Below are positions 10,112 to 20,469 of a DNA stretch of 64,000 nucleotides, in pieces. Where the stretch lies: NCBI RefSeq assembly GCF_028609845.1, contig NZ_CP063191.1, positions 1,178,001-1,242,000 of the forward strand, given 5' to 3'. A program made the position numbers and the translations under genes. The notes below the pieces were generated by a model. It had not been told where the DNA came from. It did no database searches and saw only the letters and a program-made list of their open reading frames with translations. Position 1 is the stretch's first letter, and each line of letters begins with the position of its first letter. Source of the stretch: Corynebacterium heidelbergense (GTDB lineage Bacteria; Actinomycetota; Actinomycetes; Mycobacteriales; Mycobacteriaceae).

Positions 10112-11293
10112 TTAGCGGGCGGAATCTAGGACGCCATTGCTCTGCGACTGAGCCACGGCGCGCTGATGATCTGCGAAGTCCTTGTTGAACACCGTGGTGC
10201 CGTTCTTGTCCACGGTGACGAAGTACAACCAATCCCCAGGGGCAGGATTCTCTACAGCCTTGAGGGCCGCGAGCCCCGGCGAGGAGATAGGCGTATCCGG
10301 CAGACCTTGCTTGGCGTAAGTGTTCCAGGGGGTGACCCGCTCGCGATCCTGATTGGTGGTGGCCACCTCTTGTTCGTCGATGGCGTAGTTCACCGTGGAG
10401 TCGAACTCCAGGCGCTGCTTGACGTCCAACCGGTTGAGGATCACCCGGGCGACCTTGTCGAAGTCGCCGGACGGGGCTTCCCGCTCCACGAGCGACGCTG
10501 CGGTGATCATCTCGTAGGGCTTGAGTTTCACCTGCGCTGCGGCCTGTTCCAGGCCGGTGTCCTCGTACGTTTGGGCGGAATCCGTCACTACGTCCTTGAC
10601 GATCTCTTTGGCATCGAGCTGGGGGTTGAACACGTGGATGCCGGGCGAGATGAGCCCCTCGATGCGACGGGGATCCGCCCCTCGGGCGTTGACGGCCGCC
10701 TGGGCCCACTGGGGCACGCCCAGTTCCGCAGCGGGCGTCTGGGCCACGGCGTCCCGCAACTTCTCCGGGGTCACGCACGTTCCCGGGTCCTTGCAGGTCT
10801 GCTGGGAGATGAGGGTGAAGATACCCGGCCGTGTCTGGCCGCCGACCACCCGGACGTCATCGAGGGTGGCTCCGGTGGGGACGTCCACCACACCCTGGCG
10901 CTGCTTCTCATCCGTCAGCGTCTTCAGCGCAGCTTCGGCGGACATCTCCTTCCGAAGGGGGTAGTAACCCGCCATGAGGGAGGCATTGGTCTTCTCTGCC
11001 TGGTTAATCAGGGCCTTGCGGGAGCCGACGATGTGCTCGTCGACCAGCATCGGGGCCAGGGCGGAGACCGAGTCGCCGTCCTCCACGCGAACCATGATGA
11101 CGTCCCCCGTACCCGAGCCCTCGTAGTCGCGGTTGCCGCGAACCTCGCGGACGTAGAAGACATATGCCGTTACACCGACGAGCAGGGTGATCAATGCGAC
11201 TGCCAGGGCCGCAGCCAGCTGGCGGCGCCTGCGGTACTTCGGCTGCATGCTCTTCTTTTGCACGCTGCGCTGAGGAACCGGTTTTGGTGCCAC
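10112..11293 (-). CDS. mltG: Endolytic murein transglycosylase MltG
   Basis: Membrane-anchored lytic transglycosylase that cuts nascent glycan strands and sets peptidoglycan chain length. A basic N-terminus is followed by one transmembrane helix (about 29-49) and then an extracytoplasmic YceG domain. The catalytic Glu lies in ITAASLVEREA, and the FDSTVNYAI and PWNTYAKQGLPDTPISSPG signatures are present. Starts with GTG at 11293. The gene sits between ruvX and aroE, the standard actinobacterial order (alaS-ruvX-mltG-aroE). Confidence 0.95.
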   Translation of the reverse strand: MAPKPVPQRSVQKKSMQPKYRRRRQLAAALAVALITLLVGVTAYVFYVREVRGNRDYEGSGTGDVIMVRVEDGDSVSALAPMLVDEHIVGSRKALINQAEKTNASLMAGYYPLRKEMSAEAALKTLTDEKQRQGVVDVPTGATLDDVRVVGGQTRPGIFTLISQQTCKDPGTCVTPEKLRDAVAQTPAAELGVPQWAQAAVNARGADPRRIEGLISPGIHVFNPQLDAKEIVKDVVTDSAQTYEDTGLEQAAAQVKLKPYEMITAASLVEREAPSGDFDKVARVILNRLDVKQRLEFDSTVNYAIDEQEVATTNQDRERVTPWNTYAKQGLPDTPISSPGLAALKAVENPAPGDWLYFVTVDKNGTTVFNKDFADHQRAVAQSQSNGVLDSAR

Positions 11294-11352
11294 TAGGTTT
11301 GCCTTTCGAAAGGGGTTAAAGCCGATAGCAAAAATAACATAATGGTCACATT

Positions 11353-11366
11353 AGCGGTGCACCGCT
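11353..11366. other. Perfect 14-base palindrome in the ruvX-mltG gap
   Basis: AGCGGTGCACCGCT is a perfect inverted repeat directly after the ruvX stop (minus strand). It could form a hairpin that ends or attenuates the alaS-ruvX transcript. The neighbouring bases 11320-11350 are unusually AT-rich for this genome and contain TATGTT on the minus strand, a possible -10 box for mltG. Confidence 0.35.
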
Positions 11367-11367
11367 T

Positions 11368-11856
11368 TTACTTCCCCACCCCGAGAGCCCGACGGGAATC
11401 TAGCCAGCCCTGCAGAATGTGCACCGCAGCGGCCTGATCGATTTTCTTTCGGCCCATCTTGGAATTGACGCCCGACAACCGCAGAGCGGTAGTCGCAGCC
11501 ACCGTGGACAAGCGTTCATCGGCCAACCGGGTGGGGATCTGCGGCAGCTCCCCAGCGAGGTGGCGCGCAAATTGCACCGCCTTTTCGGTACTTGCGGTGG
11601 AACGCCCACTAAGCGCTGCGGGAAATCCTACGATGATTTCTACGACAAAGTTTTCCTCAGCCAGTTCCACTATGCGCGCTATATCACCGCGATCGATCGG
11701 GCCCGTGGCCGGAACTGTTTCCAGGGGACTGGCGAGAATACCGTCCGGATCGCTGAGGGCAACGCCGATTCGCACCGTTCCGACGTCGATACCCAAGCGT
11801 CGGCCACGCCCCGGATCGGTGGCCGCCTCCGGGCGGGAGGGGCCCTCCAGGGTCAC
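11368..11856 (-). CDS. ruvX: RuvX/YqgF family RNase H-like putative pre-16S rRNA nuclease
   Basis: Family members with the RNase H fold take part in 16S rRNA 5'-end maturation. The 162 residues open with a short Pro/Arg-rich tail, then [18 protein letters not shown] with the first acidic residue. [10 protein letters not shown] and [11 protein letters not shown], which supplies the second acidic site, follow. [16 protein letters not shown] closes the domain. The start overlaps the alaS stop by four bases. Confidence 0.93.
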   Translation of the reverse strand: MTLEGPSRPEAATDPGRGRRLGIDVGTVRIGVALSDPDGILASPLETVPATGPIDRGDIARIVELAEENFVVEIIVGFPAALSGRSTASTEKAVQFARHLAGELPQIPTRLADERLSTVAATTALRLSGVNSKMGRKKIDQAAAVHILQGWLDSRRALGVGK

Positions 11857-14558
11857 CGCTCCCCCGGCCGCTGGGCGGCAAGGTGCCGACGCACTGCGGC
11901 CAGGCCGGTTGCGATGTGCTCCGGCTCGGTCCCGGACCCTTGGGCCATCGCGGGCTTTCCACCCCCGCGGCCGCCGACCTCTGCGCCGAAGACGCCAACT
12001 ACTTCCCCGGCCTTGATGCCCAGGTCCACGGCCGCGGCGTTCGCCGCTGCGACGAAGGGCACCTTGCCCCCATCCCGGGCGGCGAAGAGTACGACCGCCG
12101 GGCGTTCGCCGAAGCGGGCGATGGCATCCTGCACGAGCGCCCGGACGTCCTTGGCGGCAACGCCCTCCGGCAGCTCCGCGGTAACGAGCGCTACCGAATT
12201 AACGTCCTCGGCCCCGTCGATGAACTGCCCCACCTGGCTGGCTAGCTGGGCCCGGCGGAGTTGCTCCACGTGCTTCTCGGCCGCCTTCAAGCGGGCGCTG
12301 AGCGCTTCGATGCGCTCCGGGAGGTCCGCGGAGGGTGCCTTCAGGGCGGTGGATAGCCCTGCCACCACGCTGCGCTCGGCGGCAAGATGCTCGAAGGAGT
12401 TCATCCCCGTGTAGGCCTCGATCCGGCGCACCCCGGAGCCCACGGAGGATTCCCCGAGCACGGAGATCGGCCCGATTTGGGAGGAGTGCCCGACGTGAAT
12501 CCCGCCGCACAGCTCCATGGAGAAGGGCCCGCCGATCTCCACGACCCGCACCTGATCCCCGTAGTTCTCCCCGAACAACGCCATCGCCCCCATGGCCTTG
12601 GCCTCCACCAGGCTGGTCTCGATGGTGTTCACCTCGTAGTCCGCGTCCACTGCGGAGTTGGCCACGGTCTCGATCTCGCGGAGCTGATCGCCGCTGAGCT
12701 GCCCGCCGTAGCTGAAGTCGAAGCGCAGGTAACCCGGCTTGTTCATGCTGCCCGCCTGCACCGCGGTGGGGCCCAGCACTTGGCGCAGTGCGGCGTGGAT
12801 GAGGTGGGTGCCGGAGTGCGCCTGCCGGGCCTGGTGCCGCCACGCCCGGTCCACGGTGGCCATGAGCCGCTCCCCCACGGCGAGCTCCCCGCCGGTGATG
12901 TCCACGTAGTGCACCCACAGCTTCTTGCCTACCTTTTGCACGTCCACCACGTCCCCCACGCCGCCGGTTCCGCGCAGTTGCCCCCGGTCCGCGAGCTGGC
13001 CACCGGCCTCGGCGTAGAAGGGGGTTTGGTCCAGGATGACCTGCACCCGGCTGCCATCACCAGCCCGCTCCACCAGGGCGTTGTCGGCGATGATGCCGAG
13101 TACGGCACCCTCGTCCTCCAGCTCCGTGTACCCGGTAAAGACCGTGGGATGGTTGTCCACGAAGGGGCGGTAAATGGATACGTCCGCGTGGCCCAGCTTC
13201 TTCGCGTCGTTATCTGCCTTGGCCCGGGCCCGCTGCTCCGCCATGAGGGAGTGGAAGCCAGCCTCGTCCACCTCAAGGCCGGCCTCCGCAGCCATTTCCA
13301 TGGTCAGGTCAATGGGGAACCCGTGCGTGTCGTGCAGGCTGAAGGCCACGTCCCCCGGCACGGCGGTGCTGCCGGATTCCCGGGCGCTGGCCACGTAGGA
13401 CTCGAACAGTTGCGAACCGGATTCGAGGGTCTTGAGGAAAGCCTTTTCCTCGCCCACGGCCACGGAGCGGATGCGCTCCCAGTTCTCGGCGATCTCCGGA
13501 TAGGAAGGCGTCATCGTGGCCCGCACCGTGTCCATGAGCACCTCCATCGTCTCCCCCGTGGCGCCCAGCAGGCGGGCCGACCGGATGATGCGGCGCAGCA
13601 GGCGACGCAGGATGTACCCCCGGCCCTCGTTGCCGGGGGTCACCCCGTCCAGGATCAGCATGAGTCCGGTGCGGCAGTGGTCGGCGATGACGCGGAAACG
13701 CACATCCTTCACGTCAGCTCCGGCCCCTCGCCCGGTGCTGGCGTCCACAGCCCCATAGGTGGCCCCGGTCAACTTCTCCGCCGCCTCGATGACGGGCCGC
13801 AACAGATCGGTCTCGTAGACGTTGTCCACGTCCTGCAGGATGCAGGCCACCCGCTCCACACCCATGCCGGTATCGATGTTCTTCTTGGGCAGGGGGCCCA
13901 GGATCTCGAAGTTGTCCTTGCCCAGCCCCTCCCCGCGCTCGTTTTGCATGAACACGAGGTTCCAGATCTCGATGTAGCGGGTATCGTCGACGATCGGCCC
14001 GCCCTCGCGGCCATGCTGGGGGCCCCGGTCGTAGTAGATCTCCGAGCAGGGGCCGCAGGGTCCCGGCACCCCCATGGACCAGTAGTTATCGGCCATCCCG
14101 AGGCGTTGGATCCGCTCGGCGGGCACCCCGATCTTCTTCTCCCAGATCTCGGCGGCCTCGTCGTCTTCCGTGAACACGGTGACCCACAGCCGGTCCTTGT
14201 CCAGGCCCAACCCACCGGAGCTGACATCCCCCGTCAGCAGGTTCCAGGCGTGGGTGATGGCCCCCTCCTTGAAGTACTGGCCGAAGCTGAAGTTGCCGGC
14301 CATCTGGAAGAAGGTGTTGTGGCGGGTGGTGATGCCCACCTCCTCGATATCCAGGGTGCGCACGCACTTCTGGATGGAGGTGGCGGTGACGAACGGCGGG
14401 GTCTGCTCCCCCAGGAAGTAGGGCTTGAACGGCACCATCCCCGCGTTGACGAACAGCAGGTTGGGGTCGTCCAGAATCAAGGACGCGCTCGGCACCTCGG
14501 TGTGTCCGGCCTTGGTGAAGTGCTCGATGAAACGGCGACGGATCTCATGCGTCTGCAC
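11853..14558 (-). CDS. alaS: Alanyl-tRNA synthetase
   Basis: Class II synthetase charging tRNA-Ala. The normal length of 901 residues contains an intact catalytic core ([16 protein letters not shown] and [11 protein letters not shown] near the N-terminus), the editing domain zinc ligands HSGTHLIH and CGGIHVGH, and a C-terminal C-Ala/DHHA1 region. The GTG start at 14558 is preceded by about 70 bases of leader with a TAGAAT -10 box. It is the first gene of the alaS-ruvX unit. Confidence 0.97.
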   Translation of the reverse strand: MQTHEIRRRFIEHFTKAGHTEVPSASLILDDPNLLFVNAGMVPFKPYFLGEQTPPFVTATSIQKCVRTLDIEEVGITTRHNTFFQMAGNFSFGQYFKEGAITHAWNLLTGDVSSGGLGLDKDRLWVTVFTEDDEAAEIWEKKIGVPAERIQRLGMADNYWSMGVPGPCGPCSEIYYDRGPQHGREGGPIVDDTRYIEIWNLVFMQNERGEGLGKDNFEILGPLPKKNIDTGMGVERVACILQDVDNVYETDLLRPVIEAAEKLTGATYGAVDASTGRGAGADVKDVRFRVIADHCRTGLMLILDGVTPGNEGRGYILRRLLRRIIRSARLLGATGETMEVLMDTVRATMTPSYPEIAENWERIRSVAVGEEKAFLKTLESGSQLFESYVASARESGSTAVPGDVAFSLHDTHGFPIDLTMEMAAEAGLEVDEAGFHSLMAEQRARAKADNDAKKLGHADVSIYRPFVDNHPTVFTGYTELEDEGAVLGIIADNALVERAGDGSRVQVILDQTPFYAEAGGQLADRGQLRGTGGVGDVVDVQKVGKKLWVHYVDITGGELAVGERLMATVDRAWRHQARQAHSGTHLIHAALRQVLGPTAVQAGSMNKPGYLRFDFSYGGQLSGDQLREIETVANSAVDADYEVNTIETSLVEAKAMGAMALFGENYGDQVRVVEIGGPFSMELCGGIHVGHSSQIGPISVLGESSVGSGVRRIEAYTGMNSFEHLAAERSVVAGLSTALKAPSADLPERIEALSARLKAAEKHVEQLRRAQLASQVGQFIDGAEDVNSVALVTAELPEGVAAKDVRALVQDAIARFGERPAVVLFAARDGGKVPFVAAANAAAVDLGIKAGEVVGVFGAEVGGRGGGKPAMAQGSGTEPEHIATGLAAVRRHLAAQRPGER

Positions 14559-14624
14559 GGCTATTCAAACCTCAGTTCTCACAGGGGGAAAGTCGGTGGG
14601 GTATGGGTGTGCTCAACCTGCAAT

Positions 14625-14630
14625 ATTCTA
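14625..14630 (-). promoter_or_regulatory. Putative -10 box for alaS
   Basis: TAGAAT on the minus strand, in the short gap between rarA and alaS, is a good match to TAnnnT. It would give a leader of about 60 bases before the alaS GTG. Confidence 0.45.
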
Positions 14631-14678
14631 GCGGTTCAGCAGTGGGCCCTTCGCCGGGTGCCCGGGTTGGTGGGGCGG

Positions 14679-16025
14679 CTAGCGGCCCATCATTTTGCGC
14701 AGGGTGTCTAAGCGGGGGCCGATGACCCGTTCGTGGCCGTGGTTGCTGGGCTCGTAGTAGCGGGCTTTGTCCAGGTCCTCCGGCAGGTACTGCTGCGGGA
14801 CCACGGCGTTGGGGTAATCGTGGGGATAGCGATAGCCCACGGCATTGCCCATGTCCTGTGCCCCGGCGTAGTGCCCATCGCGAAGGTGGGCGGGGACCAC
14901 CGCGCCCTTGCCCTGGCGCACGTCCGCGATAGCGCTGCTAATGCCGCGGTAGACCGCATTCGACTTCGGCGCGGTGGCCAGGTGCACGGTGGCCTGGGCG
15001 AGCGCGAGCCGGCCCTCCGGCAAGCCGACGAGGTTGACGGCCTGGGAGGCGGCGACCGCAACGCTGAGGCTCTGCGGGTCCGCCATGGCGATGTCCTCGC
15101 TGGCGTGGATGATGAGGCGCCGGGCGATGAACCGGGGATCCTCCCCCGCCTCCAGCATGCGGGCGAGGTAATGCAGGGCCGCGTCCGGATCGGAGCCGCG
15201 AATGGACTTGATGAAGGCGCTGGTCACGTCGTAATGCTGGTCCCCGTCCCGGTCGTAGCGGACGATGGCCTGATTGGTGGAGCGCTGGATGTCCTCCACG
15301 GTGACGGTCATTTTCTTGGGGACGCCCTGAGCCTGGCGCGCGGTATCCACCGCCGCTTCCAGATACGTCAGCGCGCGCCGGACGTCGCCGGCGGCCAGGG
15401 CGACGAGGTGATCGAGGGCGGCCGGTTCCAGCTCCACGGAGCCCCCGTAACCGCGGGGGTCTGTGGTGGCTCGGCACAACACGTCAGCAATGTCCGACGG
15501 CTGGCAGGCGCGGAGCTGGACGACCAGCGAGCGGGACAGCAGCGGGGAGACTACGGAGAAGGAGGGGTTTTCCGTCGTCGCGGCGACCAGCAGGACGGTG
15601 CGGTTTTCCACTGCCGCGAGCAGGGCATCCTGCTGGGTCTTGGAAAACCGGTGGACCTCGTCGATGAAGAGCACGGTGGCCTGGCCCTGCGTGGCGTAGT
15701 GCCGGGCGGACTGGATGACGGCCCGAACCTCCTTCACCCCCGAGTCCAGGGCGCTGAGGGAGACGAAACGGCGCCCCTCGGCACTGGAGATGAGGTTGGC
15801 GATCGTCGTTTTCCCCGTGCCGGGTGGCCCGTAGAGGATGACGGAGCTCTCCCCACGGCCCTCGATGAGGGCGCGCAGTGGGGTGCCGGGGCCCAGGATG
15901 TGATCTTGGCCGCGCACCTCCTCCAGGGTCCGCGGACGCATCCGCACAGCCAGCGGCGTGTGGGTACGACGGCAGCTTTCGGGGTTTCCAGCGGCGGAGT
16001 GGAACAGGTCTTCTTCAGCGCTCAT
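14679..16025 (-). CDS. rarA: Replication-associated recombination protein A (RarA/MgsA AAA+ ATPase)
   Basis: Clamp-loader-like AAA+ ATPase acting at stalled replication forks. The 448 residues contain a P-loop ([10 protein letters not shown]), a Walker B motif [10 protein letters not shown], a sensor segment AATTENPSF, and a C-terminal MgsA domain ending in a typical [18 protein letters not shown] segment. Starts with ATG at 16025, 12 bases after the upstream phosphotransferase-like gene, with GAGG five bases before the start. Confidence 0.95.
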   Translation of the reverse strand: MSAEEDLFHSAAGNPESCRRTHTPLAVRMRPRTLEEVRGQDHILGPGTPLRALIEGRGESSVILYGPPGTGKTTIANLISSAEGRRFVSLSALDSGVKEVRAVIQSARHYATQGQATVLFIDEVHRFSKTQQDALLAAVENRTVLLVAATTENPSFSVVSPLLSRSLVVQLRACQPSDIADVLCRATTDPRGYGGSVELEPAALDHLVALAAGDVRRALTYLEAAVDTARQAQGVPKKMTVTVEDIQRSTNQAIVRYDRDGDQHYDVTSAFIKSIRGSDPDAALHYLARMLEAGEDPRFIARRLIIHASEDIAMADPQSLSVAVAASQAVNLVGLPEGRLALAQATVHLATAPKSNAVYRGISSAIADVRQGKGAVVPAHLRDGHYAGAQDMGNAVGYRYPHDYPNAVVPQQYLPEDLDKARYYEPSNHGHERVIGPRLDTLRKMMGR

Positions 16026-16037
16026 AGCGGCCTCTAC

Positions 16038-17303
16038 CTATAGGGCCCGGTGCTGGGGATGGGCTCCCATGTCCGCAAGCTGGTCTAGCAGCTTGTGCGT
16101 GAACTCCGCCACGTCCGGGAAGCGGGGGTCCTCGTGGCGCTGGGCAAACCGGGAGATGGCCTCCACGGTGGTAGCCAGATCCTGCAAGTGCACCTGGGTG
16201 AGGTTTTGTAGTTGCTCCCCGGTGATGGAGAAGTGCCCGGAGGTCTGCAGGTTGGCCCGCCCGTAGTACAACAGGGTCAGGGAGAAAAAGGCCCAGCCGA
16301 TGAGGGAGGCCATGATCGCTTCCAGCAGGGTGGGGGTGTCCTTGAACTGCGGCCACACGCCCGCGACCTCCGCGCGCCAGGCGGCGAGGAACTCGTCGGT
16401 CTCGGCATCGGTCAGCGCGTCTGTCGTTGTGTCCTGCGGGAAGCCGGCGATGACACAGGCCGCGTCGAAGGCGATATCCCGGAAACCGGCCCATTCGAAG
16501 TCCAGCAGCACCACCCGGTTGGTCATCATGAGGTTGTCCGGGGTCAGGTCGAAGGGGGTAAACGCACTGGTCTGCGATTGCAGGGAACGACCGGCAGCCG
16601 CCCGGGCGAACTCCACCACCGTGGGGTTGATACGCATTCCCGTCGACCGCAGAAGCTCGATGCCGGTTCGGATGAGCTCGGACACTTCTACGTCCCGGTC
16701 GGTGATTTCCGAGACGTCCACCCCGTGCTTGGCGCATTGTCGGCGCAGCAGCGTATCGTAGGCCGCCTCCCGGCCCGCGGTGGCGGCGTGCATGTGCCCC
16801 AGTGCCCGCCCCAACTTGCGCAGGGCCAGGCGGCGTTCCTTTTCCGGGCGGAGGTTGAGGATGTCCGTGAAGTTTTCCCCATCCCCGGCATCCGAGAGAA
16901 TGAGCAGGCGCTGGTCCAGGTCATAGGCCAAAAGCTGGGGCCCGGGGCGCCCGCTTTCCCCGAGGGTATTGGTGAATTGATAGGCGACGACCTCTCGGAT
17001 CATCGCGGCATCGTCATCGGACAGTTTGGCCTCGGCGGGGCCTTTGGTGGCTCCTGCTGCGGTGGAGGCCCCGGGGCTGACCTGCCCGATCTTGGCCCCC
17101 ACTGCCGCCCTGGGGGACCCATCCTTTGGCGGCAACTGTTTGATGACGATCGACCGATCTTGGAGGAAAGGGGACGGTGAATTGCGTACCCGCACCACTT
17201 GGCTGGACCCATTGCCGCCCAATTCTTCGGGGTGAGTGAGTTCCGGGGTGCCGCCGAACCGCACCGCGAGCAGCTGGGCTGCCGCAGCGACGGTCTGTTC
17301 CAT
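16038..17303 (-). CDS. APH/choline-kinase-fold phosphotransferase-like protein, function unknown
   Basis: Belongs to the aminoglycoside phosphotransferase/choline kinase fold. The catalytic loop reads PFDLTPDNLMM, where Asp and Asn of the usual HxDxxxxN are kept but His is replaced. The metal segment VLLDFEW matches the DFE/DxD position. The substrate cannot be told from sequence. The frame is open to 17384. The ATG at 17303 (421 residues) is preferred because the extra upstream part contains a GC-rich inverted repeat and has no family similarity. It is co-directional with rarA, 12 bases away. Confidence 0.7.
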   Translation of the reverse strand: MEQTVAAAAQLLAVRFGGTPELTHPEELGGNGSSQVVRVRNSPSPFLQDRSIVIKQLPPKDGSPRAAVGAKIGQVSPGASTAAGATKGPAEAKLSDDDAAMIREVVAYQFTNTLGESGRPGPQLLAYDLDQRLLILSDAGDGENFTDILNLRPEKERRLALRKLGRALGHMHAATAGREAAYDTLLRRQCAKHGVDVSEITDRDVEVSELIRTGIELLRSTGMRINPTVVEFARAAAGRSLQSQTSAFTPFDLTPDNLMMTNRVVLLDFEWAGFRDIAFDAACVIAGFPQDTTTDALTDAETDEFLAAWRAEVAGVWPQFKDTPTLLEAIMASLIGWAFFSLTLLYYGRANLQTSGHFSITGEQLQNLTQVHLQDLATTVEAISRFAQRHEDPRFPDVAEFTHKLLDQLADMGAHPQHRAL

Positions 17304-17349
17304 TGCGGGCACGGCGAATGTCACTTCCTCGAAAGTGGGCTTGTCTGTG

Positions 17350-17375
17350 GGCTGCCCCCCCTTAAGGGGGGCAGC
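17350..17375. repeat. GC-rich inverted repeat, possible terminator after aspS
   Basis: GCTG followed by seven C, TTAA, six G and CAGC forms a strong hairpin with about ten paired bases and a four-base loop. It lies between the aspS stop (17464) and the preferred start of the next gene. It has no T run, as is frequent for terminators in high-GC Gram-positive bacteria. Confidence 0.45.
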
Positions 17376-17463
17376 GGGCAACACGGCCCCTAACCACTAG
17401 GCGCTACGGCGCTCAATTCTAGGGCCCTAGCGCCCGGAGGAACCGGGGTTTGAGTAGTTCTCC

Positions 17464-19293
17464 CTATAACTGCGGAGTGTCGGCGGACTTCGTGTGGGCG
17501 TGTCCGCCGACGGCGGGGCGCTTGGGTTTGGCGTCGATCCCCGATTCCTTCCGCTGAGCGGCGGAGATCTCTCCCGGTGCATCCGTAAGTGGATCCACCC
17601 CACCGCCGGACTTGGGGAAGGCGATGACGTCCCGGATGGAGTCGAAACCCCCGAGCAGGGCGACGATCCGGTCCCAACCAAAGGCGATACCGCCGTGCGG
17701 CGGGGCCCCAAAGGCAAAGGCATCCAGGAGGAAGCCGAACTTTTCCCGAGCTTCTTTCTCGCTGATGCCCATCACCTCGAAGACCCGTTCCTGGACGTCC
17801 CGGCGGTGGATACGGATGGAGCCTCCGCCGATCTCATTGCCGTTGCACACGATGTCGTAGGCATAGGCCAGGGCCGCACCCGGGTCCTCGTGGAAGGTGT
17901 CGAGGAACTCCGGCTTGGGGGAGGTAAAGGCGTGGTGAACCGCCGTCCAGGCGGAGTGGCCAAGGGCAACATCCCCGCTGGCCTGAGCATCCGCGGCGGG
18001 CTCGAACATGGGCGCATCCACCACCCACGTGAAGGCCCAGTCTCCCTCCTTGATGAGCCCCAGCTTCTCGGCGATGGCGCCGCGGGCGGCGCCGAGCAGC
18101 GCCCGGCTGGACTTGGTCTCCCCGGCGGCGAAGAAGATGCAGTCACCCGGCTTGGCGCCGACGTGCTCGGCGATACCGGCCCGCTCGGCCTCGGTGATGT
18201 TCTTAGCCACCGGGCCGGACAGCTCCCCATCCTCCCCGACGAGGATGTAGGCCAGGCCCTTGGCGCCGCGCTGGCGTGCCCAATCCTGCCATGCGTCCAG
18301 TTGGCGGCGCGGCTGGCTTGCACCGCCCTCCATCACCACGGCGCCTACGTACTCGTTCTGGAACACCCGGAAGGTCGTATCGGCGAAGAACTCGGTGCAC
18401 TCCACGATCTCGATATCGAAGCGCAGGTCCGGCTTGTCCGAGCCATAGCGGCGCATGGCCTCCGCGTACGTCATCCGCGGGATAGGCGTGGGAAGCTCGT
18501 AACCGATCTGGGCCCACACCGCCTTGAGGATCTCCTCGGCCAGGTGGATCACGTCCTCCTGATCCACGAAACTCATCTCCACGTCCAACTGGGTGAACTC
18601 CGGCTGCCGGTCGGCGCGGAAATCCTCATCCCGGTAGCAGCGGGCGATCTGGTAGTAGCGCTCCAGTCCGGCCACCATGAGAAGCTGCTTAAACAGCTGT
18701 GGGGACTGCGGCAGGGCATAGAACGTGCCGGGCCGCAGACGGGCGGGCACGAGGAAGTCCCGGGCACCCTCCGGGGTGGAACGGGTCAAGGTGGGGGTCT
18801 CCACCTCCGTGAAGTCGTGCTCCTGCAGCACCGACCGGGCGGCCGCGTTGACCTTGGAGCGCAGGCGCAAAGCATCGCCCTGTTGTTGGCGTCGCAAATC
18901 AAGATACCGATATCTCAGCCGGGCCTCTTCCCCGACCTCCCCGCCCGATGCCGGATCGTCGATTTGGAAGGGCAGGGCCGCAGAAGTGTTGAGCACCTCC
19001 AGCTCACTAACATCTACCTCCACCTGACCACTGGCCAGGTTCGGGTTCTCCGAACCCTCCGGGCGGGCCTCCACCAGGCCGGTGACCCGAATGCAGTACT
19101 CGCTGCGCAGGGCGTGGGCGCGCTCGGCAACCTCCGATTCCCGGAAGACCACCTGGGCCACGCCGGAGCGATCGCGCAGGTCGATAAAGATCACGCCACC
19201 GTGATCCCGGCGCCGACCCACCCAACCCGTGAGCGTTACCTGTTCACCAATGTGGTCACTGCGGAGCTCGCCCGCGAGGTGCGTCCGGAGCAC
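17464..19293 (-). CDS. aspS: Aspartyl-tRNA synthetase, bacterial type
   Basis: Class II synthetase of 609 residues. Order of parts: N-terminal OB-fold anticodon domain ([25 protein letters not shown]), catalytic core with [20 protein letters not shown] and [16 protein letters not shown] (motif 2), a GAD insertion domain, and motif 3 ([13 protein letters not shown]). Starts with GTG at 19293. Whether it also charges tRNA-Asn cannot be decided here. Confidence 0.97.
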   Translation of the reverse strand: MLRTHLAGELRSDHIGEQVTLTGWVGRRRDHGGVIFIDLRDRSGVAQVVFRESEVAERAHALRSEYCIRVTGLVEARPEGSENPNLASGQVEVDVSELEVLNTSAALPFQIDDPASGGEVGEEARLRYRYLDLRRQQQGDALRLRSKVNAAARSVLQEHDFTEVETPTLTRSTPEGARDFLVPARLRPGTFYALPQSPQLFKQLLMVAGLERYYQIARCYRDEDFRADRQPEFTQLDVEMSFVDQEDVIHLAEEILKAVWAQIGYELPTPIPRMTYAEAMRRYGSDKPDLRFDIEIVECTEFFADTTFRVFQNEYVGAVVMEGGASQPRRQLDAWQDWARQRGAKGLAYILVGEDGELSGPVAKNITEAERAGIAEHVGAKPGDCIFFAAGETKSSRALLGAARGAIAEKLGLIKEGDWAFTWVVDAPMFEPAADAQASGDVALGHSAWTAVHHAFTSPKPEFLDTFHEDPGAALAYAYDIVCNGNEIGGGSIRIHRRDVQERVFEVMGISEKEAREKFGFLLDAFAFGAPPHGGIAFGWDRIVALLGGFDSIRDVIAFPKSGGGVDPLTDAPGEISAAQRKESGIDAKPKRPAVGGHAHTKSADTPQL

Positions 19294-19535
19294 GTTGCGC
19301 TAATCCCTTCGTCTGGTGCGGGCCCCCACGACAAACATTCTCGGCCCCTTGATTATCGCCACCCCCAAGAACTGATGGGCGCCGTGCCACGAGCTGCGCT
19401 TGCAGTTGCGCCCAAAACTGGTGGCCACGTCAGGAGCTAGCCGCGGGAACTCACACGTCCATGTTGAATAACCGACCCCTCACTATACGCCCACGGGGCA
19501 GACCGCCGGCCGCCGCCCTGTGGCAAGATTGCACC

Positions 19536-20459
19536 GTGACCTTCAACTCAAACCTCGGGGACAACAGCGGCCGCGCCAGTGGCGGTGGCGGCGGCATGGG
19601 CGGCGGCTTCGGCGGTGGTGGCGGGAACTTCCTGCTCGCCCTGCTCGCCAGCCGACTCGGCGCCCGCTTCGGCATCCCCGGCATGCTCATCGTCGGCGGC
19701 CTCGTCTTCTTCCTCACCGGCGGCTTCGGCGGTTTCGGCGGCGGCCACCAGCAGTCCGGCACTACCCAGCAGGGTGGCCGCGGGGACCTCAGCCACTGTA
19801 AGAACTACCAGGACGCCAACAAGTACGACGACTGCCGCATCCAGGGCACCGCCACCGCGCTGGACAAGTTCTGGGAGCAGGCCCTGCCCGCCGAGCGGGG
19901 CATCCAGTACACCGAGCCGAAGGTGCGCATCAACGGCGGCAAGCAGCGCACCGGCTGCGGCTTGGCAGATCCGGGCCAGTCCGGCCCCTTCTACTGCCCC
20001 GGTGACCAGACCGTCTACGCGGACACCCCCTTCTTCCAGGAGCTCAAGCAGTTGGGCGGCTCCAACGGCTCCTTCTCCCAGATGTACGTTGTGGCCCACG
20101 AGTTCGGCCACCACATCCAGAAGCTGGAGGGCAACCTGGGCCTGTCCAACTACAACGACCCCGGGGAGAACTCGAACGCCGTGAAGATCGAGTTGCAGGC
20201 AGACTGCTACGCCGGGTTGTGGGCCTCCCACGCCGACAAGGGCCAGGGGGCCGTGCTGGACCCCGTGACCCAGGAACAGGTGGACCAGGCGGTGCAGTCC
20301 GCCCAGGCCATCGGGGACGATGCCATCCAGAAGTCCTCCGGGCAGGAGGTCAACCCTGACCAGTGGACCCACGGCTCCGCTCAGCAGCGGGTGGATTCCT
20401 TTCTGCGCGGTTACCAGGGCGGCACGATGGATAGCTGCAAGCAGCAGTTCAACCGCTAG
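19536..20459 (+). CDS. Membrane-anchored neutral zinc metallopeptidase (YpfJ-like)
   Basis: The 307-residue protein has a Gly-rich N-terminus (residues about 10-35), one hydrophobic helix (about 48-66) and an exported catalytic domain with the zinc motif AHEFGHHIQ. A later Glu in KIELQADCYAGLWASH fits the third ligand region. The four Cys are probably disulfide-bonded outside the membrane. The GTG at 19536 is chosen because VTFNSNLGDNSG is the conserved start; the frame upstream is Pro/Arg-rich and unlike the family. The substrate is unknown. It stands alone between divergent aspS and convergent hisS. Confidence 0.85.
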   Translation: MTFNSNLGDNSGRASGGGGGMGGGFGGGGGNFLLALLASRLGARFGIPGMLIVGGLVFFLTGGFGGFGGGHQQSGTTQQGGRGDLSHCKNYQDANKYDDCRIQGTATALDKFWEQALPAERGIQYTEPKVRINGGKQRTGCGLADPGQSGPFYCPGDQTVYADTPFFQELKQLGGSNGSFSQMYVVAHEFGHHIQKLEGNLGLSNYNDPGENSNAVKIELQADCYAGLWASHADKGQGAVLDPVTQEQVDQAVQSAQAIGDDAIQKSSGQEVNPDQWTHGSAQQRVDSFLRGYQGGTMDSCKQQFNR

Positions 20460-20469
20460 CTTGGGGGGC

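Noticed and set aside
12387..14711. A 774-codon open frame on the plus strand opposite alaS
   Set aside because: It is the antisense of a complete alaS, rich in His, Gly, Val and Leu as expected from reading high-GC codons backward, and has no domain.
17494..19440. A 648-codon open frame opposite aspS
   Set aside because: Antisense of an intact synthetase; composition is that of a shadow frame.
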